DNA of 64,000 nt from Paraclostridium sordellii. GTDB lineage: Bacteria; Bacillota; Clostridia; Peptostreptococcales; Peptostreptococcaceae. Below the pieces are notes generated by a model. That model was not told the origin of the DNA, made no database searches, and saw only the letters and a list, made by a program, of their open reading frames with translations. The stretch lies in the NCBI RefSeq assembly GCF_000953675.1, contig NZ_LN679998.1:282116-346115 (forward strand). The letters are read 5' to 3'. The translations under genes were made by a program, and so were the position numbers. Shown here piece by piece: positions 23,933 through 32,887 of this stretch; position 1 is the first letter of the stretch, and each line of letters begins with the position of its first letter.

Positions 23933-25774
23933 ATGGAAATTATAAATAAGATAGAAGAATTAATAAAAAAAAATGATATAGAAAATGCTTATAAATGCAT
24001 AATCGAAAATGAAAAACAATATTTAAATAATGCGGAGTACTGGAATTTAAGAGGTATTCTATGTTCACAAATAAAAGAATATGAAGCAGCAATAAGTTGT
24101 TATAAAACTTCAATTGATATTAAGTGCAATTATATAGATGCATATTTTAATTTAATATATACATATATGATTACAGGAGAAAAATTAAAATCTGTTTTAA
24201 ATGCAAGCATATCGTTAAGGTATATCAATGACATAAATTATATAAATGATATAAATAATTTATATCAATATGAAGAATCATCAAAAAATTATATAAAAGT
24301 ATTAAATGAATCTAAAACCAATGCTTATATGGAAAAGGATAATGCCAGTTTAATAACATATATAGCAGGTGATTTTAACCATATTAGAAAAGAGGATATA
24401 CAAAGTTTATATGAAAATAATACATCATATAACTGGGCTTATATAAAAGATGACTATGTAGTTACAAATAAAGAGATTATAAGTATAGATAATTTTTTAT
24501 CTAATTATAACCATTCAGATTTTGATATAATAGTTCCTTATGATATAAATTATATAAATATAACAAGAAGCATGGCAACAAAGGGAATAGATAAGTGCTT
24601 TATATTAATTTCTCATGAGGGAAAATTAAAACTTATTGAGATAGATAATGAAACTATGACAGGTTTAAAAAATGAAGATTACAAAAGAACAGTAACATTG
24701 AATAGATTTAATGCAGCTGATTCAAATGTATACGCATTAATAAAGTATATTCCACAAAAATATAAACATAAGTATAAACTAAATGTTATTAAAGGTACTG
24801 ATGTTTATGACATAGAAAATATAGTTAAAGTACCTATAATATCACCTATTACTATCTCAGGATTTAATACATTTTGTAATGTTTACCCTAAACTTACTTA
24901 CAATATTGAGGTAGGTCATGGAGAGGTAGGTTTTAAAGGCTGTGGATTAATGGATAAGAAAAATAAGGAATTTTCATTCACTCCAGAAGAATATAAAAAA
25001 ATAGATAAAATATTTACTCCATCTAAAATGTGTATGTTGTTAACAAGTGCATTTACTGCTACACCAGAAGATAAATATGAAATAACAGGAAATCCTAGAA
25101 CAGATCTTGTTATGTTATCTGACGGAAAAAGTAATTTAGAAAAATTATTAGGAATATCTTTAGAAAATAAAAAAGTTATTTTTAATATGCCAACATTTTA
25201 TGTGCATGAGAATTCAGGTATAGAAAATGGTTCAACTGAACTTAATGATGCTATAAAAATAAAAGATTTTGACTATGAGGAATTCAACCAATTTTTAATA
25301 GATAATAATATAATTTGTATATCAAAGGTACACCATGGAGAAGAAAGAAGTATCACAAATAGAGTGAAAAATAGAAATTTAGATAACATGATATTTATAT
25401 CCAATGATGATTTAGAAAATAAAGATTTAGATCTGTATGAAGTTTTAAATGCAGCTGATATTTTAATTACTGATTATTCAAGTATATACGGAGATTTTTT
25501 ATTTATGGATAAGCCTACAATATTTGTAAATACAGATATGGAGATATATGAAAAAGAAAGAGGGATAATTTTACAACCTTATGATTTTTGGGCAGCAGGA
25601 CCTAAAGTACAAAAACAAGATAGTTTATCTGAAGAAATAATTAAATGTATCAGTGATAAAGAGTATTATAAAAAAGAACGAAATACTATCAGAGATATTT
25701 TTTATTATCATAAAGATGATAAATCAAGTGCTAGGGTATGGGATAGTATCCATAGTTTATTAAACAATTTATAA
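23933..25774 (+). CDS. TPR domain plus CDP-glycerol glycerophosphotransferase-like protein
   Basis: Protein of 613 aa. The N-terminal 110 residues contain tetratricopeptide-like repeats (NAEYWNLRGILCSQIKEYEA, AISCYKTSIDIK). The C-terminal 350 residues match TagF/TagB-type CDP-glycerol:poly(glycerophosphate) transferases: GHGEVGFKGCG, ITGNPRTDLV, SKVHHGEE, and the signature ILITDYSSIYGDFLFMDKPT. Such enzymes transfer glycerophosphate (or related groups) onto cell-surface polymers. No membrane segment is seen. The next gene, 30 bases on, encodes an SGNH-like protein, so the pair probably makes or modifies a surface glycopolymer. Confidence 0.75.
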   Translation: MEIINKIEELIKKNDIENAYKCIIENEKQYLNNAEYWNLRGILCSQIKEYEAAISCYKTSIDIKCNYIDAYFNLIYTYMITGEKLKSVLNASISLRYINDINYINDINNLYQYEESSKNYIKVLNESKTNAYMEKDNASLITYIAGDFNHIRKEDIQSLYENNTSYNWAYIKDDYVVTNKEIISIDNFLSNYNHSDFDIIVPYDINYINITRSMATKGIDKCFILISHEGKLKLIEIDNETMTGLKNEDYKRTVTLNRFNAADSNVYALIKYIPQKYKHKYKLNVIKGTDVYDIENIVKVPIISPITISGFNTFCNVYPKLTYNIEVGHGEVGFKGCGLMDKKNKEFSFTPEEYKKIDKIFTPSKMCMLLTSAFTATPEDKYEITGNPRTDLVMLSDGKSNLEKLLGISLENKKVIFNMPTFYVHENSGIENGSTELNDAIKIKDFDYEEFNQFLIDNNIICISKVHHGEERSITNRVKNRNLDNMIFISNDDLENKDLDLYEVLNAADILITDYSSIYGDFLFMDKPTIFVNTDMEIYEKERGIILQPYDFWAAGPKVQKQDSLSEEIIKCISDKEYYKKERNTIRDIFYYHKDDKSSARVWDSIHSLLNNL

Positions 25775-25804
25775 CAAAAATTTATGGGGAGATAAGAAAA
25801 AACT

Positions 25805-27271
25805 ATGAACAATCAATACAATTTACATAAATATGTAAATGGAAATAATATAATTGATAGGATTATAAGTATATTAAATGAAGATGATATAAATACAGAT
25901 ATGGAGATAGAAATAATTAATGCTATAGCTGATTTTATACAAAATAACCTTCAGTATGATTACCTAGATTCATTTAATAAATTAGCAGATGTAGTAGTAA
26001 ATATAATAGAGAACTTCAATAATAAAAGCATAGACTTATGTATAGATAAAAAAAATAGAATAGATAATTTAATTAAAGCCTTATTTGACTTAAAAGAAGA
26101 TATTAATAGTATAGAAGTTAATTTATATTTTTATGGAAAAGATAAATATAATATAATTAATAGATGTACAAATAAAAGTATTACATATATAGATGATATT
26201 AATGAATACATACATTTAAACAATGAAATAAAGAATGACCAAATTAAAATATTAATAGTAAGTGAAGAAACTGTAGATAGTAATTTAGACTTTAACTTAT
26301 ATTTTAATGATGTATTATATTACGATAAATTAATGAATGATATGTTTGTAATAAGTGAAAAAATATATTATGAAAATTATGATTACAATTATTTGTCAAA
26401 AACTCTAGAAAAGTGTAAACGTGAGAATATAGAAACATTAGTAGTTGGGAACTCGTATCCATTAACAGGTATAGATAGTAAGCTTTTATCAAATATATCA
26501 GAAAATTTATCTATATCTAGTCAAGATTTATATTATTCTTATAAACTAGCAGAGAAAGTCATAAACAATAATAAAAATATAAAAAGATGTATTATAGGAG
26601 CTGGATATTATCTAGTAAATCATGATTTATCTAAATGTAAAAGTGAATATTCTACTAATATGGTTAAATATTTATATTATCCTATATTAAAAGATAAACA
26701 TAACTCAGAGAAAGTAGATACTATAGAAATTTCAAATCTAAGAAACATATTAAATAATAATGTAATAGATTATATATTCAATTTAGAATTTTTAGATAAG
26801 CACTTTATAGATTTATTATATAGAGAAAATAACGGATACTTTAATAAAAATCTTAGAAGAGAAATGATTAGTATTTTACGTGGAGTTAAATTAAGCAGTA
26901 TTATCGATGATGAAAAATATAGATTAGGTGAAATTAGAGCAAGCCAACATAATGACCTATCTAAGTATACTGAAACTAAAAAAGAATATAATTATATATT
27001 TAATGATTTTATAAACTTTTTAGAAGAAAAAGGGGTAGAACCTGTAATAGTTGTATTTCCAACTACTAAATATTATAGTAAGTTTATAAACAAAACATAT
27101 GAAGATGAATTTTATAAAATCATAGATGGTATAAAAGAAAAATATGAAGTTAAGTTAGTTGATTTTTCTAAAATGGATATATTTGAAGAAGATGATTTTA
27201 TAGATTTTGATCACATGAGTGAAGCTGGATGTATTAAGATAACACATGAACTAAACAAAATATTAGATTAA
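25805..27271 (+). CDS. SGNH-hydrolase/DltD-like protein, partner of the transferase
   Basis: Protein of 488 aa behind GGGGAGATAAG. The first 80 residues are helical. From about 215 it shows a Rossmann-like region with VVGNSYPLTGID, resembling the SGNH GxS nucleophile turn. Near the C-terminus FIDFDHMSEAGCIKITHEL fits the D-x-x-H end motif of SGNH enzymes and DltD-like proteins. There is no signal peptide or membrane helix, so it is cytoplasmic. Likely paired with the upstream glycerophosphotransferase-like protein in surface-polymer decoration; reaction unknown. Recognition is by motif only. Confidence 0.5.
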   Translation: MNNQYNLHKYVNGNNIIDRIISILNEDDINTDMEIEIINAIADFIQNNLQYDYLDSFNKLADVVVNIIENFNNKSIDLCIDKKNRIDNLIKALFDLKEDINSIEVNLYFYGKDKYNIINRCTNKSITYIDDINEYIHLNNEIKNDQIKILIVSEETVDSNLDFNLYFNDVLYYDKLMNDMFVISEKIYYENYDYNYLSKTLEKCKRENIETLVVGNSYPLTGIDSKLLSNISENLSISSQDLYYSYKLAEKVINNNKNIKRCIIGAGYYLVNHDLSKCKSEYSTNMVKYLYYPILKDKHNSEKVDTIEISNLRNILNNNVIDYIFNLEFLDKHFIDLLYRENNGYFNKNLRREMISILRGVKLSSIIDDEKYRLGEIRASQHNDLSKYTETKKEYNYIFNDFINFLEEKGVEPVIVVFPTTKYYSKFINKTYEDEFYKIIDGIKEKYEVKLVDFSKMDIFEEDDFIDFDHMSEAGCIKITHELNKILD

Positions 27272-27332
27272 AAAATAACATAGATAATAACCTAATTTTA
27301 TCATTATTAAATATTTTAGTAAAAGAACTTTA

Positions 27333-27376
27333 TATAAACACTATGAAATAAAGCTAATTTATTTTATAGTGTTTAT
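27333..27376 (+). terminator. Terminator after the transferase operon
   Basis: ATAAACACTATGAAATAAA / TTTATTTTATAGTGTTTAT stem with one G-T pair. Confidence 0.65.
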
Positions 27377-27508
27377 TTTATATAAATGAAAATATATTCA
27401 ATAAAGAGTCTTATAATTACTAATACAAAATATTATAGTATAATTTAAAAGTATAAAATAAAAATGAAAGCTAAAATAATTTAGGATAAATTAGAAAGGT
27501 TGGATAAA

Positions 27509-27919
27509 ATGATAAGAAATATTGTAAAAGACATATCATTTCTAGCACAGAAATCAGAAATTGCAACGAAAGATGATGTAGGAGTTGTTAATGATTTAAT
27601 AGATACATTAAATGCAAATCTAAATAACTGTGTAGGTATGGCTGCTAATATGATAGGAGTAAAAAAATGTATACTAGTATTTACTGTAGGGAGTATTATA
27701 GTGCCTATGATAAACCCAGTTATATTAAAAAAAGAAAAACCATATGAAGCTGAAGAAAGCTGTTTATCATTAATAGGATTTAGAAAAACAATAAGATATG
27801 AAAATATAGAAGTAGAGTATTTAGATATAAACTTTAAAAAGCATAAACAAGCATTTACTGGATTTACAGCACAGATTATCCAACATGAAGTAGATCATTT
27901 TGAAGGTATAATAATCTAA
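27509..27919 (+). CDS. Peptide deformylase-like protein, divergent motif 1
   Basis: Protein of 136 aa. ATG 27509 (MIRNIVKDISFL) is chosen over TTG 27500 because AGAAAGG is better spaced. The three deformylase motifs are present: GMAANMIG for G-x-G-L-A-A-x-Q, EESCLS for E-G-C-L-S (Cys metal ligand) and HEVDH for H-E-x-D-H. The replacement of the motif-1 Gln by Met is a departure, because that Gln stabilises the transition state in Def. Known: type-III or Def-like proteins of Firmicutes often vary here. It may be a weakly active or repurposed deformylase. It is single, with strong terminators on both sides. Confidence 0.8.
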   Translation: MIRNIVKDISFLAQKSEIATKDDVGVVNDLIDTLNANLNNCVGMAANMIGVKKCILVFTVGSIIVPMINPVILKKEKPYEAEESCLSLIGFRKTIRYENIEVEYLDINFKKHKQAFTGFTAQIIQHEVDHFEGIII

Positions 27920-27989
27920 TATTATAAATTTATAATATTACTTATTTTGAATATGAATTTAAATTGTAATAGACTAATTAAAAGTGTTA

Positions 27990-28045
27990 AAAAGGGGCTG
28001 GCTCATTAAATAATTAATAAATTATTTAATGAGCCAGCCCCTTTT
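27990..28045. terminator. Very strong terminator after deformylase-like gene
   Basis: A perfect stem of more than 20 bp from AAAAGGGGCTGGCTC to GAGCCAGCCCCTTTT; symmetrical, so it works in both directions. Confidence 0.9.
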
Positions 28046-28155
28046 ATTTTAATACAGAAACTATTTATAGAAGGAAAATAATCCTTTTTAATAGAATACA
28101 TTATAAAACAAAGAAACTTAAAAAATGACTAGCTTTAACAAAGGGGGAGTAAGTC

Positions 28156-29535
28156 TTGGTTATTAGTTTTTATAAAAAAGCCCTTGATTCAGCTTTTGAT
28201 GGAATTTTAATTACTGATGGACAAGGAAACATAATATATGTAAATTCTAAATATGAAGATATTACAGGACTTAAAAAAAAGGATATTATAGATAAAAACC
28301 TTTCATTACTTTTAAAGAATGAAATCATAAACAAAGCAATATCTTTAGAAGTTTTAAAAAGTGGTAAGTCTATTTCCACAATACATAAATATGTCACTGG
28401 TAAGTCGGCATTTAGCTCTGCAAAACCTATTTTTGATAATAATAAAAAAATAATAGGAGTAATAAATAACACTAGAGATATTGATGAACTTGTGAAATTA
28501 AAGTCTGAAATTAAGGAGCGTGCTGCTAAAGAAGAAAAAGTAAACCAAGAGATAACTCATTTAAAAAAATTAATAAACAAAGATGAAGAATTTATATTTG
28601 AAAGTAATGCAATGAAAGATACAGCAAAACTTGCTTGCAAAGTTGCAATGTTTGATTCAACAGTAATGATATATGGAGAGTCAGGAACAGGAAAGGAAGT
28701 ATTAAGTAAATATATTCATAGTTTAAGCCCGAGAAAAGATAATATATTTATAAAAGTAAACTGTGCTGCAATACCAAAGGAACTATTTGAATCAGAACTA
28801 TTTGGATATGAAAAAGGAGCATTTACTGGAGCTTCTAGTAATGGGAAACTAGGTTTTTTTGAACTTGCAAATGGAGGAACCTTATTTCTTGATGAAATAG
28901 GAGAACTTCAACTTTCTGTGCAATCAAAGCTACTTCGCGCTATTCAAGAAAAAGAAATTACCAGAGTAGGGGGGAAAAATCGCATAAAATTAGATATAAG
29001 AGTTATTGCAGCTACAAATAGAAATTTAGAGCAAGAAGTTAAAGATGGGAAATTTAGAGAAGACCTTTATTTTAGACTTAATGTATTTCCTGTTACAATA
29101 CCACCTCTTAGAGAAAGACGTGAGGATATAGAAATATTAATAAAACATTTCATTAAAAAACTAAATAAAAAGTATAAAACAAATAAAAGCATATCTAAAG
29201 AAGCAATGGATTATCTTTTAAAATATAATTATCCAGGTAATGTTAGAGAACTTGAAAATATGGTTGAATACCTATTTATATTAAGTGAGAAAACTATAGA
29301 AGTAGAAACCATACCTGGTAAAATTTTATCTCAAATAATGATTTCTGATTATAAAAGTGGAAATAGTATTATAAGAAAAGAAAAGTTAAATCACCTTATG
29401 GGATTGTATGAAAAAACAATAATAGAAGATACAATTTCAAAATATCACACTCTAGAAGAGGCTTCAGAAGTTTTGGGGATACATTACTCTACATTATCAA
29501 GAAAAATGAATAAGTATAAATTAAAATTTACATAA
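28156..29535 (+). CDS. Sigma-54-dependent activator with PAS sensor
   Basis: Protein of 459 aa from TTG 28156, behind AAGGGGGAGTAAG. Residues 1-115 are a PAS domain ([20 protein letters not shown]), then a coiled linker, then an AAA+ domain with Walker A GESGTGKE, the sigma-54-contact loop GAFTGA, Walker [10 protein letters not shown] and a sensor region. The C-terminus is a Fis-type helix-turn-helix ([20 protein letters not shown]). It would activate RNA polymerase-sigma-54 from upstream sites. The downstream intergenic region carries two identical palindromes and a perfect -24/-12 promoter, so it almost certainly controls the amidase-hydantoinase genes. The PAS ligand is unknown; a pathway substrate is plausible. 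Confidence 0.92.
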   Translation: MVISFYKKALDSAFDGILITDGQGNIIYVNSKYEDITGLKKKDIIDKNLSLLLKNEIINKAISLEVLKSGKSISTIHKYVTGKSAFSSAKPIFDNNKKIIGVINNTRDIDELVKLKSEIKERAAKEEKVNQEITHLKKLINKDEEFIFESNAMKDTAKLACKVAMFDSTVMIYGESGTGKEVLSKYIHSLSPRKDNIFIKVNCAAIPKELFESELFGYEKGAFTGASSNGKLGFFELANGGTLFLDEIGELQLSVQSKLLRAIQEKEITRVGGKNRIKLDIRVIAATNRNLEQEVKDGKFREDLYFRLNVFPVTIPPLRERREDIEILIKHFIKKLNKKYKTNKSISKEAMDYLLKYNYPGNVRELENMVEYLFILSEKTIEVETIPGKILSQIMISDYKSGNSIIRKEKLNHLMGLYEKTIIEDTISKYHTLEEASEVLGIHYSTLSRKMNKYKLKFT

Positions 29536-29599
29536 GATAAATAGATAAAAATAAAAATGATATTTATATAAAAAATTTTAAGTTAAAATCTGTATTTTA

Positions 29600-29699
29600 T
29601 TTGCAAAATTGCAAAAAGTTAATTTACTTTGCATTTTTAAAAAACTGAAATCTAGGTAAAGTCTGCGAATTAAGTAAAATTTATTTGCAAAATTGCAAA
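29600..29699 (+). promoter_or_regulatory. Upstream activating sites for the sigma-54 activator
   Basis: TTTGCAAAATTGCAAA occurs exactly at 29600-29615 and 29684-29699, an inverted repeat TTTGCAA-TTGCAAA with a 2-base spacer. A half site TTTGCA lies near 29628. They sit about 62-161 bases upstream of the -24 element, typical for enhancer sites of Fis-type activators. Confidence 0.75.
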
Positions 29700-29760
29700 G
29701 AAAAAGTATTTGATGAAATAAAATTTGGCTATATAGCTAGGTTTTCATTAAATTTATTTT

Positions 29761-29776
29761 TGGCATGAACTTTGCT
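29761..29776 (+). promoter_or_regulatory. Sigma-54 promoter (-24/-12)
   Basis: TGGCATGAACTTTGCT: GG (29762-29763) and GC (29774-29775) are separated by exactly ten bases, matching TGGCAC-N5-TTGCW. It lies about 70 bases before the amidase start, with no competing sigma-A promoter seen. Confidence 0.9.
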
Positions 29777-29844
29777 ATATATAAAGGCAAAGGAAAAGTT
29801 TCCTTAATAAAATAATAAAAAGTATTTGGGGAGGAGATTTTATT

Positions 29845-30582
29845 ATGGCTAAAAATAAAGATTACAAGTTTGTTGATGAATATGGATTTGATGAGGAATT
29901 ACTAAGAAAGGCATTTGATGAAGCAAGAGAAGTATATAAAGAAAGAGGATTTATGAGAAAGATGGGTTATGGTAAAGCTCCAGCTATAACAACTGTTGAT
30001 ATGGCTAAAGCTTGGATGAGTGAGGGGCATCCATTTACTTGTGACCACTCTGAAGAGGTTTGTGCAGAAGCTCTTAAAGTTTTAGAAGCAGGAAGAAAAG
30101 TTGGAGTACCTATATTCCACACTACAACTGGATATGTTGGAGAGAAACAATGGGATCTTCCAAGATGGGATGAAAAAATACCTATGAGTGCTCTTGACAT
30201 AAATTCAGATTGGATGGACATAGATCCTAAGTTAAAGCCAAGACCAGAAGAGCCAGTTATACATAAGAAGTATGCATCTAACTTCTTTGGAACTCATTTA
30301 GCTCAAACTCTTACTTACCTAGGTGTAGATACTCTAATAGTAATGGGAGCTACTGCATGTGCATGTGTTAGACACACTGTTATGGATTCTACTGGATATG
30401 GATTTAAAACTATAGTGCCAAGAGGAACAATAGGAGATAGAGTTCCTGGAGTTATAGAGTGGAACTTATTTGATATGGAAGCTAAATTCTGTGATGTTGT
30501 TTCTGTTGAAGAAGTTGTTAAGTACTTAGAAGGAATAGATCCAAGTGTATATACTAAGCCATCTAGAAGAGCTGATAGATAA
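29845..30582 (+). CDS. N-carbamoylsarcosine amidase-like isochorismatase-family hydrolase
   Basis: Protein of 245 aa after GGGGAGGAG. It has the cysteine-hydrolase triad of the family: Asp in TTVDMAKAW (about 52), Lys in VIHKKYAS (about 142), and Cys in ATACACVRHT (about 175). Length and the ACVRHTVMDSTGYGF stretch resemble N-carbamoylsarcosine amidohydrolases, which release sarcosine, CO2 and ammonia in creatinine degradation. It is the first gene after a sigma-54 promoter, with a D-hydantoinase-like gene next, so together they would open a cyclic ureide and remove the carbamoyl group. The exact substrate could be another N-carbamoyl amino acid. Confidence 0.8.
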   Translation: MAKNKDYKFVDEYGFDEELLRKAFDEAREVYKERGFMRKMGYGKAPAITTVDMAKAWMSEGHPFTCDHSEEVCAEALKVLEAGRKVGVPIFHTTTGYVGEKQWDLPRWDEKIPMSALDINSDWMDIDPKLKPRPEEPVIHKKYASNFFGTHLAQTLTYLGVDTLIVMGATACACVRHTVMDSTGYGFKTIVPRGTIGDRVPGVIEWNLFDMEAKFCDVVSVEEVVKYLEGIDPSVYTKPSRRADR

Positions 30583-30619
30583 TAGTTTACTTAAAGTTCA
30601 ATAATAAATAATTTATTTA

Positions 30620-30653
30620 AACAGGAGGTGCATTTTATAAGGTACCTCCTGTT
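30620..30653 (+). terminator. Intercistronic hairpin between amidase and hydantoinase
   Basis: Perfect stem AACAGGAGGT / ACCTCCTGTT with TTTTAA after it. The left arm holds a buried AGGAGG. It ends just before the hydantoinase ribosome site, so it probably sets the ratio of the two products by partial termination or RNA processing. Confidence 0.55.
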
Positions 30654-30671
30654 TTAAGGAGGAGAGTGTTT

Positions 30672-32063
30672 ATGGGGATAATTATAAAAAATGGGACTAT
30701 TGTATCAGCTAATGATGAGTTTGTTGGAGACATACTTATCGAAGATGAAAAAATTATAGAAATAGGAGTTAATTTAAATTCTAAGGGACATGAAGTAATA
30801 GATGCTTCTGGAAAATATGTAATGCCAGGTGGAGTAGATGAACATGTTCACATGGGATCTTTTGATACACTTTCTTTTGAAACATCTCATGCAGCATTAG
30901 TTGGAGGGACAACCACTATAGTCGATTTTGCTCCTCAAATAAAAGGTAAGGGTGTAATTGAATCCATTGATATCCAAAATAAAGAACTTGCACAGGGTAA
31001 ATCATCTTCTGATTATTCATTCCATGGGATGGTTATGGATATTAGTGAAAGTTTATTAGAAGAAATTCCTAAGATGGTTGATTCAGGTATTACAACTCTT
31101 AAATTTTTTATGGCATATAAATACACTCCGTTTATGGTACCAGATGATTTAATATTTAAAGGTATGCAAATAGCTAAGGATTATGGAATAACTATTATGG
31201 TCCATGCTGAGAATGGAGATATGGTATACACTCTTCAAAATCAGTTATTAGCTGAAGGGAAAACTGACCCAGTTTACCATGCATACTCAAGACCTCCTAT
31301 TGTTGAAGATGAAGCTACACAAAGGGCTATTTATATTTCAGAACTTGCTGGGTGTCCATTATTTGTAGTTCATGTTTCATCAAAAGGTGCTATGGAACAC
31401 ATTAAGGCTGCTCATGAGAAAGGTCTTCCAGTATACGGAGAAACATGTACTCATTATTTAACTTTAAATCAATCCTTCTTAGAAAAACCAAATTTTGAAG
31501 GAGCTAAATATGTTTGTTCTCCAGCACTTAGAACAGACGAACATCTTGATGCTATGTGGGATGCAATAAAAAATAATTATTTAGTTGCTGTAGGTTCAGA
31601 TCATGCAGCTGTTAAAGGTGGATTTGAAAAGAAAAAAGATGGGCTAAATAATTTTGCAAAAATTCCTAATGGTTGTCCTAGTGTACAAGATAGAATGGCT
31701 ATGCTTTGGACTCAAGGTGTAGAAAAAGGAAAGATTTCAAGACAAAGATTTGTAGATATATTTTCAACTACGCCAGCAAAAGTAGTAGGATTATACCCTC
31801 AAAAAGGAGCTATACTTCCAGGGTCAGATGCAGATATCGTAATATATGATCCTTCTTATAGGGGAACTATCACACATGCTGATAGTTATGAAGGTACTGA
31901 CTATGCAGCTTTTGAAGGATTTGAAAAACATGGTATAGCCGATAAGGTATTTTTACGTGGTAAACTTGTAGCTCAAAGAGGAAAATTTGTAGGTGAAAAA
32001 GGTAAAGGTAAATATATTAAACCAAAACCATATGGACTTTGTTATGATGGATTTAAAAAATAG
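30672..32063 (+). CDS. D-hydantoinase / dihydropyrimidinase-family amidohydrolase
   Basis: Protein of 463 aa. ATG 30672 is chosen over GTG 30666 because AGGAGG (30657-30662) is nine bases away. The metal site is complete: HxH in DEHVHMG, the carboxylated Lys in TTLKFFMAYK, His in VHAENG and VHVSSKGA, and Asp in GSDHAA. It hydrolyses the ring of hydantoins or dihydropyrimidines to N-carbamoyl acids. Following an N-carbamoylsarcosine-amidase-like gene under sigma-54 control suggests use of methylhydantoin/creatinine-type or related ureides as nitrogen or carbon source. No transporter lies in the unit. A terminator follows. Confidence 0.9.
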   Translation: MGIIIKNGTIVSANDEFVGDILIEDEKIIEIGVNLNSKGHEVIDASGKYVMPGGVDEHVHMGSFDTLSFETSHAALVGGTTTIVDFAPQIKGKGVIESIDIQNKELAQGKSSSDYSFHGMVMDISESLLEEIPKMVDSGITTLKFFMAYKYTPFMVPDDLIFKGMQIAKDYGITIMVHAENGDMVYTLQNQLLAEGKTDPVYHAYSRPPIVEDEATQRAIYISELAGCPLFVVHVSSKGAMEHIKAAHEKGLPVYGETCTHYLTLNQSFLEKPNFEGAKYVCSPALRTDEHLDAMWDAIKNNYLVAVGSDHAAVKGGFEKKKDGLNNFAKIPNGCPSVQDRMAMLWTQGVEKGKISRQRFVDIFSTTPAKVVGLYPQKGAILPGSDADIVIYDPSYRGTITHADSYEGTDYAAFEGFEKHGIADKVFLRGKLVAQRGKFVGEKGKGKYIKPKPYGLCYDGFKK

Positions 32064-32120
32064 AAAGACTTAAATTTTCTATATTTAATTTAACATATAC
32101 TTATCTTTATAGTATAAATA

Positions 32121-32166
32121 AAAAAGAAGCTGTATTTAAATATTAATTTGAAACAGCTTCTTTTTA
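32121..32166 (+). terminator. Terminator after hydantoinase
   Basis: AAAAAGAAGCTGT / ACAGCTTCTTTTT perfect stem. Confidence 0.8.
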
Positions 32167-32300
32167 TAATGCATAATTTAAAATAATATTTATTAACTTT
32201 AGAGAGGTAAATACTATAGTTAACAATGATATAATATTAAAATTACAATATTAGTTTGAATAGTAATTTTATTTTTTTATACATCATAAAAATAATTATA

Positions 32301-32344
32301 TTGACATAGACAGTAATAGTAGTTAATATAGTTTAGTACAAAAC
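32301..32344 (+). promoter_or_regulatory. marR-type promoter with operator
   Basis: TTGACA (32301-32306), 17 bases, TAATAT (32324-32329), then GTTTAGTACAAAAC (32331-32344), a near-palindrome placed over the start site. A perfect version, GTTTTGTACAAAAC, occurs before the efflux gene. Confidence 0.8.
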
Positions 32345-32366
32345 AAATTTGTATGGAGGTATTTCC

Positions 32367-32810
32367 ATGATAAATAAAAATAAGCTTAAATTAGGTCTTG
32401 ATATTAGTAAAATTAATCATATAATTTCAAGGAAGATGGATGCTTCTGTAATTAATGCAATTGATGATAACTTAACAATATCACAAGCTTATGTAATAGA
32501 TTTTATTTCTATTGAAGGTAAGAACAAAGAGATTTTCCAAAAAGATTTAGAGCGAGAGTTTGATTTAAAACGTTCATCTGTTAGCTTAATGTTAAATAAT
32601 ATGGAAAAAAGTGATTTAATAGAAAGAGTGCCTGTTACAGAGGATGCACGTTTAAAAAAAATAGTTTTAACTGAAAAATCTAAAAAGATTTATGAAAAAA
32701 TTTCTATTGCTATAGATTCAATAGAGAATAGATTGTCAGAAGATATAACACAAGAAGAAATAGAAGTATTTCAAATAGTTCTTGAAAAAATAAGAAATAA
32801 TTTAGAATAA
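32367..32810 (+). CDS. MarR-family transcriptional regulator
   Basis: Protein of 147 aa; ATG 32367 follows GGAGGT by six bases. Residues 30-115 are a MarR winged helix (ISQAYVIDFISIE, IFQKDLEREFDLKRSSVSLM, VPVTEDARLKKIVLTEKSKK with the DxRxKxI wing). It probably represses itself and the MATE gene through GTTTWGTACAAAAC palindromes placed before each of them. The inducer is unknown but would probably be an exported toxic compound. Confidence 0.9.
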   Translation: MINKNKLKLGLDISKINHIISRKMDASVINAIDDNLTISQAYVIDFISIEGKNKEIFQKDLEREFDLKRSSVSLMLNNMEKSDLIERVPVTEDARLKKIVLTEKSKKIYEKISIAIDSIENRLSEDITQEEIEVFQIVLEKIRNNLE

Positions 32811-32838
32811 CCGTTTTAAGTTTTAATAACGGTTATAT
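32806..32838 (+). terminator. Hairpin after marR-type gene
   Basis: ATAACCGTT / AACGGTTAT stem starting in the stop codon, with TATTT after it. It separates the regulator from the efflux gene, which has its own operator. Confidence 0.6.
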
Positions 32839-32851
32839 TTATATAGATATT

Positions 32852-32865
32852 GTTTTGTACAAAAC
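32852..32865. promoter_or_regulatory. Perfect palindromic operator before MATE gene
   Basis: GTTTTGTACAAAAC is self-complementary over all 14 bases and matches the site at the marR-type promoter in 13 of 14 positions. It lies 22 bases before the efflux start codon. Confidence 0.75.
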
Positions 32866-32887
32866 ATAAATAAAATAGGAGGATTAT

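Noticed and set aside
28170-28472. 100-aa antisense frame over the PAS domain
   Set aside because: Shadow of the activator gene; hydrophobic composition arises from the reverse complement of Lys/Asp-rich codons.
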